From Streptomyces physcomitrii (GTDB lineage Bacteria > Actinomycetota > Actinomycetes > Streptomycetales > Streptomycetaceae), in NCBI RefSeq assembly GCF_012273655.1, contig NZ_JAAWWP010000026.1, positions 1-64,000 of the forward strand: a stretch of DNA of 64,000 nt, in the 5' to 3' direction. A program made the translations under genes and the position numbers. The stretch's first letter is position 1. Every line of letters starts with the position of its first letter. The notes below the pieces were generated by a model. The model saw only the letters and a list, made by a program, of their open reading frames with translations, had not been told where the DNA came from and searched no databases. Positions 11,001 to 19,030 of the stretch are shown piece after piece.

Positions 11001-14000
11001 GCAGGTACTGACCGGCGACGGGGAGGCGGTGCCGACCGGGACGCGGTCCGGGCGGTGGGCCGTGCTCGCCCCCGGCGGTGGCGCGGGGGGCGAGGCCGCG
11101 GACGTGGTGGAGAGTCTCGTCGCCGCCCTGCGTGCGCGGGGACTCACCGCCCAGGTGATCGAGACCGCCGCGGACGAGCACGAGCGGCTCGCTCCGGCGC
11201 TCCGGACCGTTCGCGAGGAGCACGGACCGCTGGACGGGGTCCTCTCACTGCTCGCGCTGGACCCCGCGGCCGACCCCGCCGCGACCACGATCGCCCTCAT
11301 ATCGGCCGCGAACGAGGCCGGTTCCTGCGGACGCCTGTGGACGCTCACCCGGGGCGCGGTCGCCGTGAGTCCCGCGGAGAGCCCCGACTCCCTTGCCCAG
11401 AGCGGTGCTTGGGGACTCGGCCGGGTGGCCGCGCTGGAACACCCCGACCTCTGGGGCGGCCTGATCGACCTGCCCGCCTCGGTCGACGCACTTGCCGCCT
11501 CGCGGATCGTCAAGGCGGTGACCCGCCCGACGCCGGGTGAGGACCAACTCGCCGTCCGGGCGAACGGACTCTTCGGCCGTCGCCTGGTGGCGGCCTCCCC
11601 GCTTCCGGCTGCCGCCGAACGCTGGGAGCCCCGAGGCACGGTGCTCATCACCGGCGGCAGCGGGGCACTCGCCGGGCACCTCGCGCGCTGGGCCGTGGAA
11701 CGCGGTGCCCGCGACCTCCTCCTGGTGAGCCGGCGGGGAGCCGAGGCGCCCGGCGCGAGCGCGCTGCGGGAGGAGCTGACGGAGGCGGGCGCACAGGTCA
11801 CCTTCGCGGCCCTCGACGTCTCCGTACGCGAGGATCTGGCCGCACTCCTGGCGGAGCACCCCCTCGACGCGGTCTTCCACACGGCAGGTGTGCTGGACGA
11901 CGGCACGCTGCTCAGCACCGGTGCGGAACGTCTGGCCCGGGTCAGGGCGCCGAAGGCCGAAGCCGCCCTTCTCCTCGACGAGTTGACGCGCGCGCAGGAC
12001 CTCTCCGCCTTCGTCCTCTTCTCCTCGCTGGCAGGAACGCTGGGCAGCCCCGGCCAGAGCGCGTACGCCGCCGCCAATGCGACGCTGGACGCGCTGGCCG
12101 AGCGGCGCCGGGCGGCGGGTCTGCCGGGCACGTCGATCGCCTGGGGTCCCTGGGCCGGTGGCGGCATGGCCGCCGAGGCGGCGGACCGCCGCCGCGGCCG
12201 GGGTGCGGTGACCGCGCTCGACCCGGAGACGGCGCTGTCGGCCCTCGGCGCGGTACTCGACAGCGGGCGCACGCACCAGTTCGCCGCCGACATCGACTGG
12301 GACCGTTTCGTCCCCGCCTTCACCGCCGTCCGCCCCAGCGCACTCCTCGCTGCCCTGGCGCCCACCGGCTCCACGGAACCGGCGACCGCCCAGGGGACCG
12401 CCTCGGACCCGACCGGTCTGCGTGGGCGTCTTGCGGGGTTGTCGGTGGAGGGGCAGTTGCGTGAGGTGCTGGGGGTGGTGCGGTCGCGTGCTGCTGGGGT
12501 GTTGGGGTTTGCGGGTGCGGGGGAGGTGGGTGCGGAGCGTTCGTTCCGTGATCTGGGTGTGGATTCTCTGATCGCGGTGGAGTTGCGCAATGTGCTGGCG
12601 TCGGTGTGTGGGGTGTCGTTGCCGGCGACGGTGGTGTTCGACTATCCGACGCCGTTGGCGTTGGCGGGGTTTGTGCGCGATGAGGTGTGTGGGGGTGCGG
12701 TTGCGGAGGCGGCTGGTGCTGCCGTGGTGCCTGTTGCCGGGGCGGGTGCGGATGAGCCGGTGGCGATCGTGGGGATGGCGTGCCGTTTCCCGGGTGGGGT
12801 GGATTCCCCGGAGTCGTTGTGGGAGTTGCTGGTCCAGGGGCGGGACGGGATCACGGACTTCCCCACCGACCGCGGCTGGGACTCGCTGGACGAGATGTAC
12901 GACCGGTATGCGGGTGCGGAGGGTGAGGGCCGTACCTATACGCGTCAGGGTGGCTTCCTGAGCGATGTCGGTGGTTTTGATGCGGAGTTCTTCGGGGTGT
13001 CTCCGCGTGAGGCGTTGGCGATGGATCCGCAGCAGCGGTTGCTGTTGGAGGCGTCGTGGGAGGCGGTGGAGCGCTCGGGGATGGATCCGCGGTCGCTGCG
13101 CGGGAGCCGGACGGGGGTTTTCGCGGGGACCAATGGCCAGGACTATCCGGTGCTGCTCGGGGTCTCGGAGGGTGACTTCGGGGGCTACGTAGGCACGGGT
13201 AGTGCGGCGAGTGTGGTGTCGGGCCGTGTGTCGTATGTGCTGGGGCTTGAGGGTCCTGCGGTGACGGTGGATACGGCGTGTTCGTCGTCGTTGGTGGCGT
13301 TGCATCTGGCGGTGCGTTCGGTGCGCTCCGGGGAGTGCGACATGGCTCTCGCGGGTGGGGCGACGGTGATGTCGACGCCGGGTGCGTTCGTGGAGTTCTC
13401 GCGTCAGGGCGGTCTGGCGGTGGATGGCCGGTGCAAGGCGTTCGGTGAGGGTGCGGACGGTACGGGATGGGGTGAGGGTGTCGGTGTTGTGGTGGTGGAG
13501 CGCCTGTCGGTGGCCCGTGCGAAGGGGCATCGGGTCCTGGCGGTAGTACGGGGCAGTGCGGTCAATCAGGACGGTGCGTCCAATGGTCTGACGGCGCCGA
13601 ATGGGCCTTCGCAGCAGCGGGTGATCCGTGCGGCTCTGGCGGATGCGGGTGTGTCTGCTTCCGGTGTGGACGCGGTGGAGGCGCATGGCACGGGCACTGC
13701 GTTGGGTGATCCGATCGAGGCGCAGGCGTTGTTGGCGACGTACGGTCAGGATCGGCGGGTGGAGAGCCCGTTGTTGCTGGGGTCGGTGAAGTCGAATCTT
13801 GGTCATACGCAGGCTGCTGCGGGTGTGGCGGGTGTGATCAAGATGGTTGAGGCCCTTGGGCGTGGTGTGTTGCCCGCCTCGCTTCACGTAGACGTGCCGT
13901 CGTCGCGGGTGGACTGGTCTGCGGGTGCGGTGCGGGTGTTGGAGGAGTCGAGTGACTGGCCCGAGGTGGAGGGGCGTCCGCGGCGCGCGGGTGTGTCGTC

Positions 14001-17000
14001 GTTCGGGTTGAGCGGCACCAACGCCCACGTGATCTTGGAGCAGGCGCCCGAGGACGAGTCCGGTGAGGGTGAACTCCCGCCGGATGAAGGGTCGTTGGGG
14101 CACACCGACACCGACACCGCCTTCGGCACTGACGCAGGCGTCGATGGTGCTGGTGTTCCGGTGGCATGGGTGGTGTCGGGGCGCGGTCGCGGTGCGCTGG
14201 CCGCGCAGGCGGAACGCTTGGCTGCCTGGGTTGAGGAGCGGCCCGGTGTGGATGTGCGGGCTGTGGGGCGTGCGTTGGCGTTGACGCGTTCGGCGTTCGA
14301 GGACCGTGCCGTGGTGCGTGGCTTCGATCGGGAGGAACTGCTTGCCGGTCTGGGGGCGTTGGCGCGGAGTGAGGCCTCGCCGCGGGTCACGGTCGGCGTG
14401 GTGGGTGAGGGCAGGACCGCGTTCTTGTTCGCGGGCCAGGGTGCCCAACGGCTGGGTATGGGCCGGGAGTTGTACGAGGCGTTCCCTGCCTTCGCGGAGG
14501 CGTTCGACGCGACCTGCACCTACATCCCCGGGTTGAAGGAGATCGTCTTCGAGGGCGAGGACTCGGAGGTTCTACGGCGTACGGAGCACGCCCAGCCCGC
14601 CTTGTTCGCCTTCGAGGTGGCCCTGTTCCGCCTGGTCGAATCGTTCGGCGTGCGCCCGGACTTCGTGGCCGGTCACTCGGTCGGGGAGATCGCCGCCGCG
14701 CACATCGCGGGCGTGTTCTCGCTGGAGGACGCCTGCACCCTGGTGGCAGCACGTGGCCGTCTGATGCAGCAACTGCCCGCGGGTGGAGCCATGTGGGCGG
14801 TGGAAGCCTCGGAAGCCGAGGTCCTGCCCCTGCTGGATAACCGCCCCGAGGTCGGTATCGCGGCGGTCAACGGCCCCCGTGCCGTGGTCCTTTCCGGTGC
14901 CGAGGCCGAAGTCGAAGCCCTGGCCGCCCAGTTGAAGGAGGCGGGCCACCGCACCAACCGTCTGAAGGTCAGCCACGCCTTCCACTCACCGTTGATGGAC
15001 CCGATGCTGGAGGAGTTCCGCACCCTCGCCGAAAGCCTGACCTACGAGACTGCCCAACTCCCCGTCGTCTCCACCCTGACCGGCACCACAGCACAGGCAG
15101 ACGAGTGGACGAACCCGGCGTACTGGGTCCGTCACGTCCGCGAAGCCGTCCGGTTCGCCGACGGCATCGAAGCCCTGGCCGAAGCGGGAGTGACCCGCTT
15201 CCTGGAGATCGGACCCGACAGCACCCTCACCGCCCTCGCCACCCACACCCTTGCCGCGCTCTCCGAGGCCTCGGTGGGAACCGGTGACGTAGCGGTCGGG
15301 GGAGTCGCCGAGGAGTACGTCTGCGCCTCGGCCGCGCGGAAGGAGGTCGCGGAGGCCCCGGCCCTGCTGGAGGGGCTCGCGCGGCTGTATGTGGCGGGTG
15401 CCGCGGTCGACTGGGCCGCGGTGGCCAAGCCGGTGGTGGTGGCCGGGGTTCCGGTGGATCTGCCGTCGTACGCGTTCCAGCGCACCCGCTACTGGCCGGA
15501 GACCTCGGTCCGGGCGCGAGGTGCGGGAGGGAGCGAGGGCGACCGTGCCTTCTGGGAGATCGTCGGGAACGAGGACGCGGGCCAACTGGCCGCGACGCTC
15601 GGTGTGTCCGAGGACGCCCTCGGATCCGTGCTCCCCGCGCTGACGACGCTGCGGCAGCAGTACGCGGAGCGCTTGGCCACCGACCAGTGGCGCTACCGGA
15701 CCGAGTGGGTGCCGGTGTCCCGGGCCGCCGGTGCCGCGCGGGACGGGCGCTGGCTCCTGCTCCAGGAGCCCGGTACCGCACCGCTCGCGGGCCTGGAGGA
15801 GTTCCTCCCGGGGCTGGAGCGGATCGACTGCGCGGCCCGCGAGCGCGACGGCCTGGCCGGGATCCTCAAGGACGCGGTGGGCGGCGATCAGCCGCAGGGC
15901 GTCCTCTCCTGCCTCCCCGCCGCAGCGCACGAAGGGGTCGCGCTCGCGCTCGCGCTGGTGCAGGCCCTGGGGGACGCCGCGCCGACGGTCCCGCTGTGGC
16001 TCGCCACCCGGGCCGGGTTCGGTCCGGAGTCGGCCCCCGAGGACCCGTGGGCGGCGGCGGTCTGGGGCCTGGGCCGGGTGGCCGCCCTGGAGTACCCGGA
16101 ACGCTGGGGCGGTCTGCTCGACCTGCCCCGCGACCCGGGCGCCGCCGAACTGGAGCGTGCCGCCGCGGTGTTGGCCGCGGGCGAGGAGGACCAGGTGGCG
16201 GTGCGCGCCGAGGGGACGTACGCCCGGCGGCTGCTGCCCGCGCCCGTTCCGGCGGCCACCGCCGACTGGACCGCCCCGTCCCGGATCCTGGTGACCGGCG
16301 GTACGGGGGCGCTCGGCGCCCATGTCGCCCGCTGGCTCCTGGAGCACGGCACCACCGAGCTGGTGCTGACCAGCCGCAGTGGCCCCGAGGCTCCCGGTGC
16401 CACCGCCCTCGCCGAGGAACTGCGGGACGGCGGCGCGAAGCGGGTCGAGATCCTCGCCTGCGACATCGCGGACCGCGAGGCGGTGACCGCACTCCTCGAC
16501 GCCCACCCCGTCGACGGCGTCGTGCACGCGGCGGGCGTCCTCGACGTCGCGCCCCTCGACATCGTCAACCCCGAGGACCTGAACACGGCCCTGCGGGCGA
16601 AGGCGGAGGGTGCGGTGTTGCTGGACGAGTTGTCGCGGGGGCGGGACTGGGACGCCTTCGTGGTGTTCTCGTCGATCGCGGGGGTGTGGGGGAGCGGGGG
16701 CCAGGGGGCGTATGCGGCGGCCAACGCGTGTGCGGAGGGTGTGGTGGAGCGGCGTCGTGCCGGCGGTCTGGCGGGGACCTCGGTGGCATGGGGGCCCTGG
16801 GCCGGCGGGGGCATGGTGTCGGGTGAGGGCGCGGGGGAGTTGGAGCGTCGTGGCTTGCGGTTGATGGATCCGGGGCGTGCTCTGGCGGGTCTGGAGCGTG
16901 CCTTGGGCGTGGGTGAGGGTGTGGTGGTGGTCGCGGATGTGGACTGGGAGCGGTTCGTGCCGGCGTTCACCAGCCGCCGCCCCAGCCCCCTGCTCGCCCA

Positions 17001-17595
17001 ACTCCCGCAGGCGGAAGCGGTCTTGGTCCAGCAGGACCGGGCCGCCGGGGCGGCCGGTACGACGCCGCCGCTCGTCGCCAGGATCCTGGGGCTGCCGCGC
17101 CAGGAGCGCGGGTCGGCGCTGCGCGAGCATGTGCGGCAGGCCGCGGCACTCGCGCTCGGCCACGGGGACGCCGCGGGGGTCGACCCCGGACGGTCCTTCC
17201 GCGACCTGGGCTTCGACTCCCTCACCGCGGTGGAACTGCGCAACACCCTCACCAGGGACACCGGCCTGCGCCTGTCGGCCACGGTCGTCTTCGACCACCC
17301 CAGCGCGGCCGATCTGGCCCGCCACCTCGACGCCGTACTCGCGGGCGAGAGCCGGACCGTGGCCACGATGCTCGCGGAGCTGGAGACCAGCGTCTCCGGG
17401 ATCCTCTCGGCCGAGCCCGACCGGGACGCCCGGGAGCTGCTGGGCAGCCGTCTGCGGGCCATGCTGGCCCGGGTCGAGGGCGCGGAGACCGAGCAGGAGG
17501 CGGACGGCGCCGGGAGCGTCTCGCTCAGCGACCGTCTGGACGGGGCCAGCGACGAGGAGCTCTTCGACTTCATCAGCCGGGAACTCGACCAGTAG
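8056..17595 (+). CDS. Modular type I polyketide synthase, two modules (KS-AT-KR-ACP x2)
   Basis: A 3179-residue bimodular PKS. I chose the ATG at 8056 because GGAG lies about 8 bases upstream and the protein then begins with a helical docking segment (residues ~3-33, LLENKRLRRRNEELE). Module 1: KS (~8158-9420, VDTACSSS), malonyl AT (~9750-10620, HAFH), KR (~11635-12180) with LDD = B-type, ACP (~12420-12680, LGVDSL). Module 2: KS (~12760-14040), malonyl AT (~14420-15260, HAFH), KR (~16285-16830) with no LDD and the Trp of GVWGSGG = A-type, ACP (~17110-17340, LGFDSLT). The C-terminus, with SDEELFDFISREL, is a typical docking domain, so another PKS protein should accept the chain. No DH, ER or TE is present. 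Each module should add malonate and reduce it to a beta-hydroxy unit. It is transcribed with the upstream PKS and followed by a strong hairpin. Confidence 0.95.
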   Translation: MSTSEERVVSALRTSLLENKRLRRRNEELERAATEPVAIVGMACRYPGEVAAPEDLWRLVLDGVDAMTPFPADRGWDLADAAVGQGGFVSTAADFDAGFFGVSPREALSMDPQQRLVLETSWEALERGGIDPASVQGSRTGVFVGCSNQNYGAAGGGLPDGADGHLLTGNAASVVSGRVSYVLGCEGPAVTVDTACSSSLVALHLAVQSLRSGECDLALAGGVTVMATPEVFAEFDRQGGLAGDGRCKAFAEAADGTGWGEGAGILLVERLSDAERNGHRVLAVVRGSAVNQDGASNGLTAPNGPAQQRVIRAALENAGLRPQDVDAVEAHGTGTTLGDPIEAGALLSAYGREREAGRPLWLGSVKSNIGHTQAAAGAAGVIKMVEALRHGVLPATLHVDEATSHVDWSSGQVRLLTEQQDWPEAERPRTAGVSAFGVSGTNAHVLLQQYEPARTPEEPEAADRAVTARAVPPLVTWPLSGRTEEALRDQARALSSFVDRHPGLDPYRLGRALATTRTHFTHRAVVVAEPTADFAGILRGLADGTAEKTPELVRGQDRGEGRTAFLFAGQGAQRLGMGRELYEAFPVFAEAFDAVCALVGEGLRDVVFGEDADRLNETGWTQPALFAFEVALFRLVESLGVRPEFVAGHSVGEIAAAHVAGVFSLEDACALVSARGRLMQQLPSGGAMWAVEASEEEVLPLLEGRPQVGIAAINGPRTVVLSGAEAEVEALATQLKEQGHRISRLKVSHAFHSPLMDPMVEEFRAVAEGVTYGPSQLAAVSTLTGAVADADEWADPAYWVRHVREAVRFGEGVEALAAAGVTRFLEIGPDGTLTALAAHSLSGDGGHLLLSTQRKERPEAASLFRALAGVYSDGGELDWAALLGDQQDTSDLDLPTYPFQRRRYWLSPDEPASGTSAGPVHASAVVDASFWAAVEQEDLDNLAADLRITPGTLEPVLPALSAWYRQQRDRVRLNSLCYEVSWQVLTGDGEAVPTGTRSGRWAVLAPGGGAGGEAADVVESLVAALRARGLTAQVIETAADEHERLAPALRTVREEHGPLDGVLSLLALDPAADPAATTIALISAANEAGSCGRLWTLTRGAVAVSPAESPDSLAQSGAWGLGRVAALEHPDLWGGLIDLPASVDALAASRIVKAVTRPTPGEDQLAVRANGLFGRRLVAASPLPAAAERWEPRGTVLITGGSGALAGHLARWAVERGARDLLLVSRRGAEAPGASALREELTEAGAQVTFAALDVSVREDLAALLAEHPLDAVFHTAGVLDDGTLLSTGAERLARVRAPKAEAALLLDELTRAQDLSAFVLFSSLAGTLGSPGQSAYAAANATLDALAERRRAAGLPGTSIAWGPWAGGGMAAEAADRRRGRGAVTALDPETALSALGAVLDSGRTHQFAADIDWDRFVPAFTAVRPSALLAALAPTGSTEPATAQGTASDPTGLRGRLAGLSVEGQLREVLGVVRSRAAGVLGFAGAGEVGAERSFRDLGVDSLIAVELRNVLASVCGVSLPATVVFDYPTPLALAGFVRDEVCGGAVAEAAGAAVVPVAGAGADEPVAIVGMACRFPGGVDSPESLWELLVQGRDGITDFPTDRGWDSLDEMYDRYAGAEGEGRTYTRQGGFLSDVGGFDAEFFGVSPREALAMDPQQRLLLEASWEAVERSGMDPRSLRGSRTGVFAGTNGQDYPVLLGVSEGDFGGYVGTGSAASVVSGRVSYVLGLEGPAVTVDTACSSSLVALHLAVRSVRSGECDMALAGGATVMSTPGAFVEFSRQGGLAVDGRCKAFGEGADGTGWGEGVGVVVVERLSVARAKGHRVLAVVRGSAVNQDGASNGLTAPNGPSQQRVIRAALADAGVSASGVDAVEAHGTGTALGDPIEAQALLATYGQDRRVESPLLLGSVKSNLGHTQAAAGVAGVIKMVEALGRGVLPASLHVDVPSSRVDWSAGAVRVLEESSDWPEVEGRPRRAGVSSFGLSGTNAHVILEQAPEDESGEGELPPDEGSLGHTDTDTAFGTDAGVDGAGVPVAWVVSGRGRGALAAQAERLAAWVEERPGVDVRAVGRALALTRSAFEDRAVVRGFDREELLAGLGALARSEASPRVTVGVVGEGRTAFLFAGQGAQRLGMGRELYEAFPAFAEAFDATCTYIPGLKEIVFEGEDSEVLRRTEHAQPALFAFEVALFRLVESFGVRPDFVAGHSVGEIAAAHIAGVFSLEDACTLVAARGRLMQQLPAGGAMWAVEASEAEVLPLLDNRPEVGIAAVNGPRAVVLSGAEAEVEALAAQLKEAGHRTNRLKVSHAFHSPLMDPMLEEFRTLAESLTYETAQLPVVSTLTGTTAQADEWTNPAYWVRHVREAVRFADGIEALAEAGVTRFLEIGPDSTLTALATHTLAALSEASVGTGDVAVGGVAEEYVCASAARKEVAEAPALLEGLARLYVAGAAVDWAAVAKPVVVAGVPVDLPSYAFQRTRYWPETSVRARGAGGSEGDRAFWEIVGNEDAGQLAATLGVSEDALGSVLPALTTLRQQYAERLATDQWRYRTEWVPVSRAAGAARDGRWLLLQEPGTAPLAGLEEFLPGLERIDCAARERDGLAGILKDAVGGDQPQGVLSCLPAAAHEGVALALALVQALGDAAPTVPLWLATRAGFGPESAPEDPWAAAVWGLGRVAALEYPERWGGLLDLPRDPGAAELERAAAVLAAGEEDQVAVRAEGTYARRLLPAPVPAATADWTAPSRILVTGGTGALGAHVARWLLEHGTTELVLTSRSGPEAPGATALAEELRDGGAKRVEILACDIADREAVTALLDAHPVDGVVHAAGVLDVAPLDIVNPEDLNTALRAKAEGAVLLDELSRGRDWDAFVVFSSIAGVWGSGGQGAYAAANACAEGVVERRRAGGLAGTSVAWGPWAGGGMVSGEGAGELERRGLRLMDPGRALAGLERALGVGEGVVVVADVDWERFVPAFTSRRPSPLLAQLPQAEAVLVQQDRAAGAAGTTPPLVARILGLPRQERGSALREHVRQAAALALGHGDAAGVDPGRSFRDLGFDSLTAVELRNTLTRDTGLRLSATVVFDHPSAADLARHLDAVLAGESRTVATMLAELETSVSGILSAEPDRDARELLGSRLRAMLARVEGAETEQEADGAGSVSLSDRLDGASDEELFDFISRELDQ

Positions 17596-17614
17596 CAGGG
17601 GCCGTACGGGCCGT

Positions 17615-17667
17615 ACGACGGTGGTCGGGACCGGTTGCCTTCGGGGGCCGGTCCCGACCACCGTCGT
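17615..17667. terminator. Strong hairpin after PKS genes
   Basis: A 20-bp perfect inverted repeat (17615-17634 with 17648-17667) and 13-nt loop start 20 bp after the PKS stop. There is no clear T tract, which is common in Streptomyces terminators. Confidence 0.75.
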
Positions 17668-17745
17668 GCGCGAGGCCGATGTCGCCGGTGTCCGGAGCCC
17701 GGGAGCGATCCGTAGGAGCGGGCCGGGCCCGGGGCCGGACATGCG

Positions 17746-17792
17746 ACGGCAGCGGTCGCACCCTCGGGGGAAGGAGGCGCGACCGCTGCCGT
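17746..17792. terminator. Second hairpin in the convergent gap
   Basis: A 14-bp perfect inverted repeat (ACGGCAGCGGTCGC at 17746-17759 with its complement at 17779-17792) lies between the PKS end and the convergent PAS-LuxR gene. It probably terminates the latter. Confidence 0.65.
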
Positions 17793-17838
17793 GATCAGGG
17801 GGCCGTGGCCCGTGCGCCCTGCGGAGGGCGCGGTGCCG

Positions 17839-18537
17839 CTACTTGATGAACTCGGGGAGCACCCGCGGCGGCCACTGACCGACCGTCAGCATCCCCATCG
17901 AGTGGGCGCGGGCCACCAGTGCGGCCCGGTTGGGCGCGCGGAGCTTCCGCAGCATCAGACCGACGTGGTACTCCACGCCCTGCCGGCTCAGATAGAGGCG
18001 CGCCGCGAGCTGCACGGTCGAGGCGCCGCTGGCCACGCCCTCCAGGACCTGGGCGTCCAGGCTGCTCAGGAGCTTCTCCTTGGGCTTGACGGCCGCGTCC
18101 TCGGGGGCCGGGGCGGCCGCCTCGTCGGGGCGCACCTGGACAACGATGCCGACCAGGTTGCCGGCGGTGTTCTGCACCGCTATGCCGGTCAGTTCGCCGG
18201 AGAAGGCCCGCCCGGCACCGCCCATGCCGACGACGCGCTCGGCGAACCGGTTGCAGCGGCCCTCCGAGAGGCGGCTGAAGTGCCGGCCCAGGACGGTGGG
18301 AGAACTCGGGTGCAGCAGATCGTAGAGGCTGCGTCCGCAGGTCTCGGCCGAGGTGCGGCCGAACTGGCGGGCGAAATCCGGCTCCGCGGCGAGGATGTGC
18401 ATAGCCGGGTCCATGTGCGCGGTGTATGCGCGCCGAGGGGCCGCCACGGGATGCGGCCGGGTTTCCGCGGACTGCCTTCGTGAGGCGGCCGCCCGGCGTT
18501 TCGCCGTCGGCTCGCCGGTGTGGTGATCGCTGATCAT
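17839..18537 (-). CDS. PAS-LuxR transcriptional activator, PimM type
   Basis: Pathway-specific regulator. From the ATG at 18537 the protein has 232 residues: a basic linker, a PAS sensor domain (beginning near MDPAMHILAAEPDF) and a C-terminal LuxR helix-turn-helix (STVQLAARLYLSRQGVEYHV... ALVARAHSMGML). This architecture is that of PimM/NysRIV/AmphRIV/PteF regulators of polyene macrolide clusters. An internal ATG at 18414 would give 191 residues, close to what I recall for PimM (about 192); neither start has a good ribosome binding site, so the start is open. It is convergent to the PKS genes. The four PimM-like boxes near the tailoring genes (28.2-28.3 and 36.55-36.62 kb) are its probable targets. 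Its own upstream region carries an unusual octamer repeat. Confidence 0.9.
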   Translation of the reverse strand: MISDHHTGEPTAKRRAAASRRQSAETRPHPVAAPRRAYTAHMDPAMHILAAEPDFARQFGRTSAETCGRSLYDLLHPSSPTVLGRHFSRLSEGRCNRFAERVVGMGGAGRAFSGELTGIAVQNTAGNLVGIVVQVRPDEAAAPAPEDAAVKPKEKLLSSLDAQVLEGVASGASTVQLAARLYLSRQGVEYHVGLMLRKLRAPNRAALVARAHSMGMLTVGQWPPRVLPEFIK

Positions 18538-19030
18538 CTGTGTGGTCACTACGGGGTACCGACTTTCTGTGTATAAGCATGGGGGATACAGATATCGCCG
18601 GGAGGACACAAGGCAGAGTGGTATAGCGATAAGGAGTGCGCGGCGATATGCCGCCAGCCGCTCCGAAATCAACTGTGATTGAGCCTAGGAATGCCGAGCA
18701 GGTCGGTCAAGCAAGGTTTTGCGTACCGCCAAAACATTGTGGTTCGGGGGTTCGGTGGTTCGGTGCCGAACCATGCGGCGCAAGCGGTTTCCCGAGGGTC
18801 AAATCGCCATATTGGCGAGCGTACCGTGCAGTGTTTCCGTCATGTTGCGCAGCTCATCAAGCGTTCGCCGCCTGGAGGTTTGACGTTTAGTTGCCCTGTG
18901 CAATGTCAGGATAGACGCTTGCGCAGTGCATGATGACCGTAGCGGCTCGATGCCCGTTTCCCTAATTTCGATGCCCGACTGCTGCCCGTCGGGTGCGCAG
19001 GCGTCCGCACATGAATGGCGGAACGCGTTG
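18538..19030. other. AT-richer regulatory gap upstream of the PAS-LuxR gene
   Basis: About 490 bp with no convincing gene, clearly lower in GC than the surroundings. It should hold the PAS-LuxR promoter. Visible structure: tandem GGTTCGG octamers ending in an inverted copy (18741-18772) and a short palindrome TCGCCATATTGGCGA (18804-18818). Short open frames here have poor codon bias. Confidence 0.6.
18741..18772. promoter_or_regulatory. GGTTCGG octamer direct repeats plus inverted copy (candidate operator)
   Basis: GGTTCGG occurs at 18741, 18749 and 18757 with an exact 8-bp period. It is followed at once by CCGAACC (18766-18772), so the last copy forms the 16-bp palindrome GGTTCGGTGCCGAACC. 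The site lies about 205 bp upstream of the PAS-LuxR start. The period differs from the 11-bp spacing of classical SARP heptamers. The binding protein is unknown; the LAL proteins are the obvious candidates. Confidence 0.5.

Noticed and set aside
8098..11223. 1041-codon open frame on the - strand opposite the PKS
   Set aside because: Antisense shadow of the KS-AT region caused by high GC; no start signal or recognisable protein.
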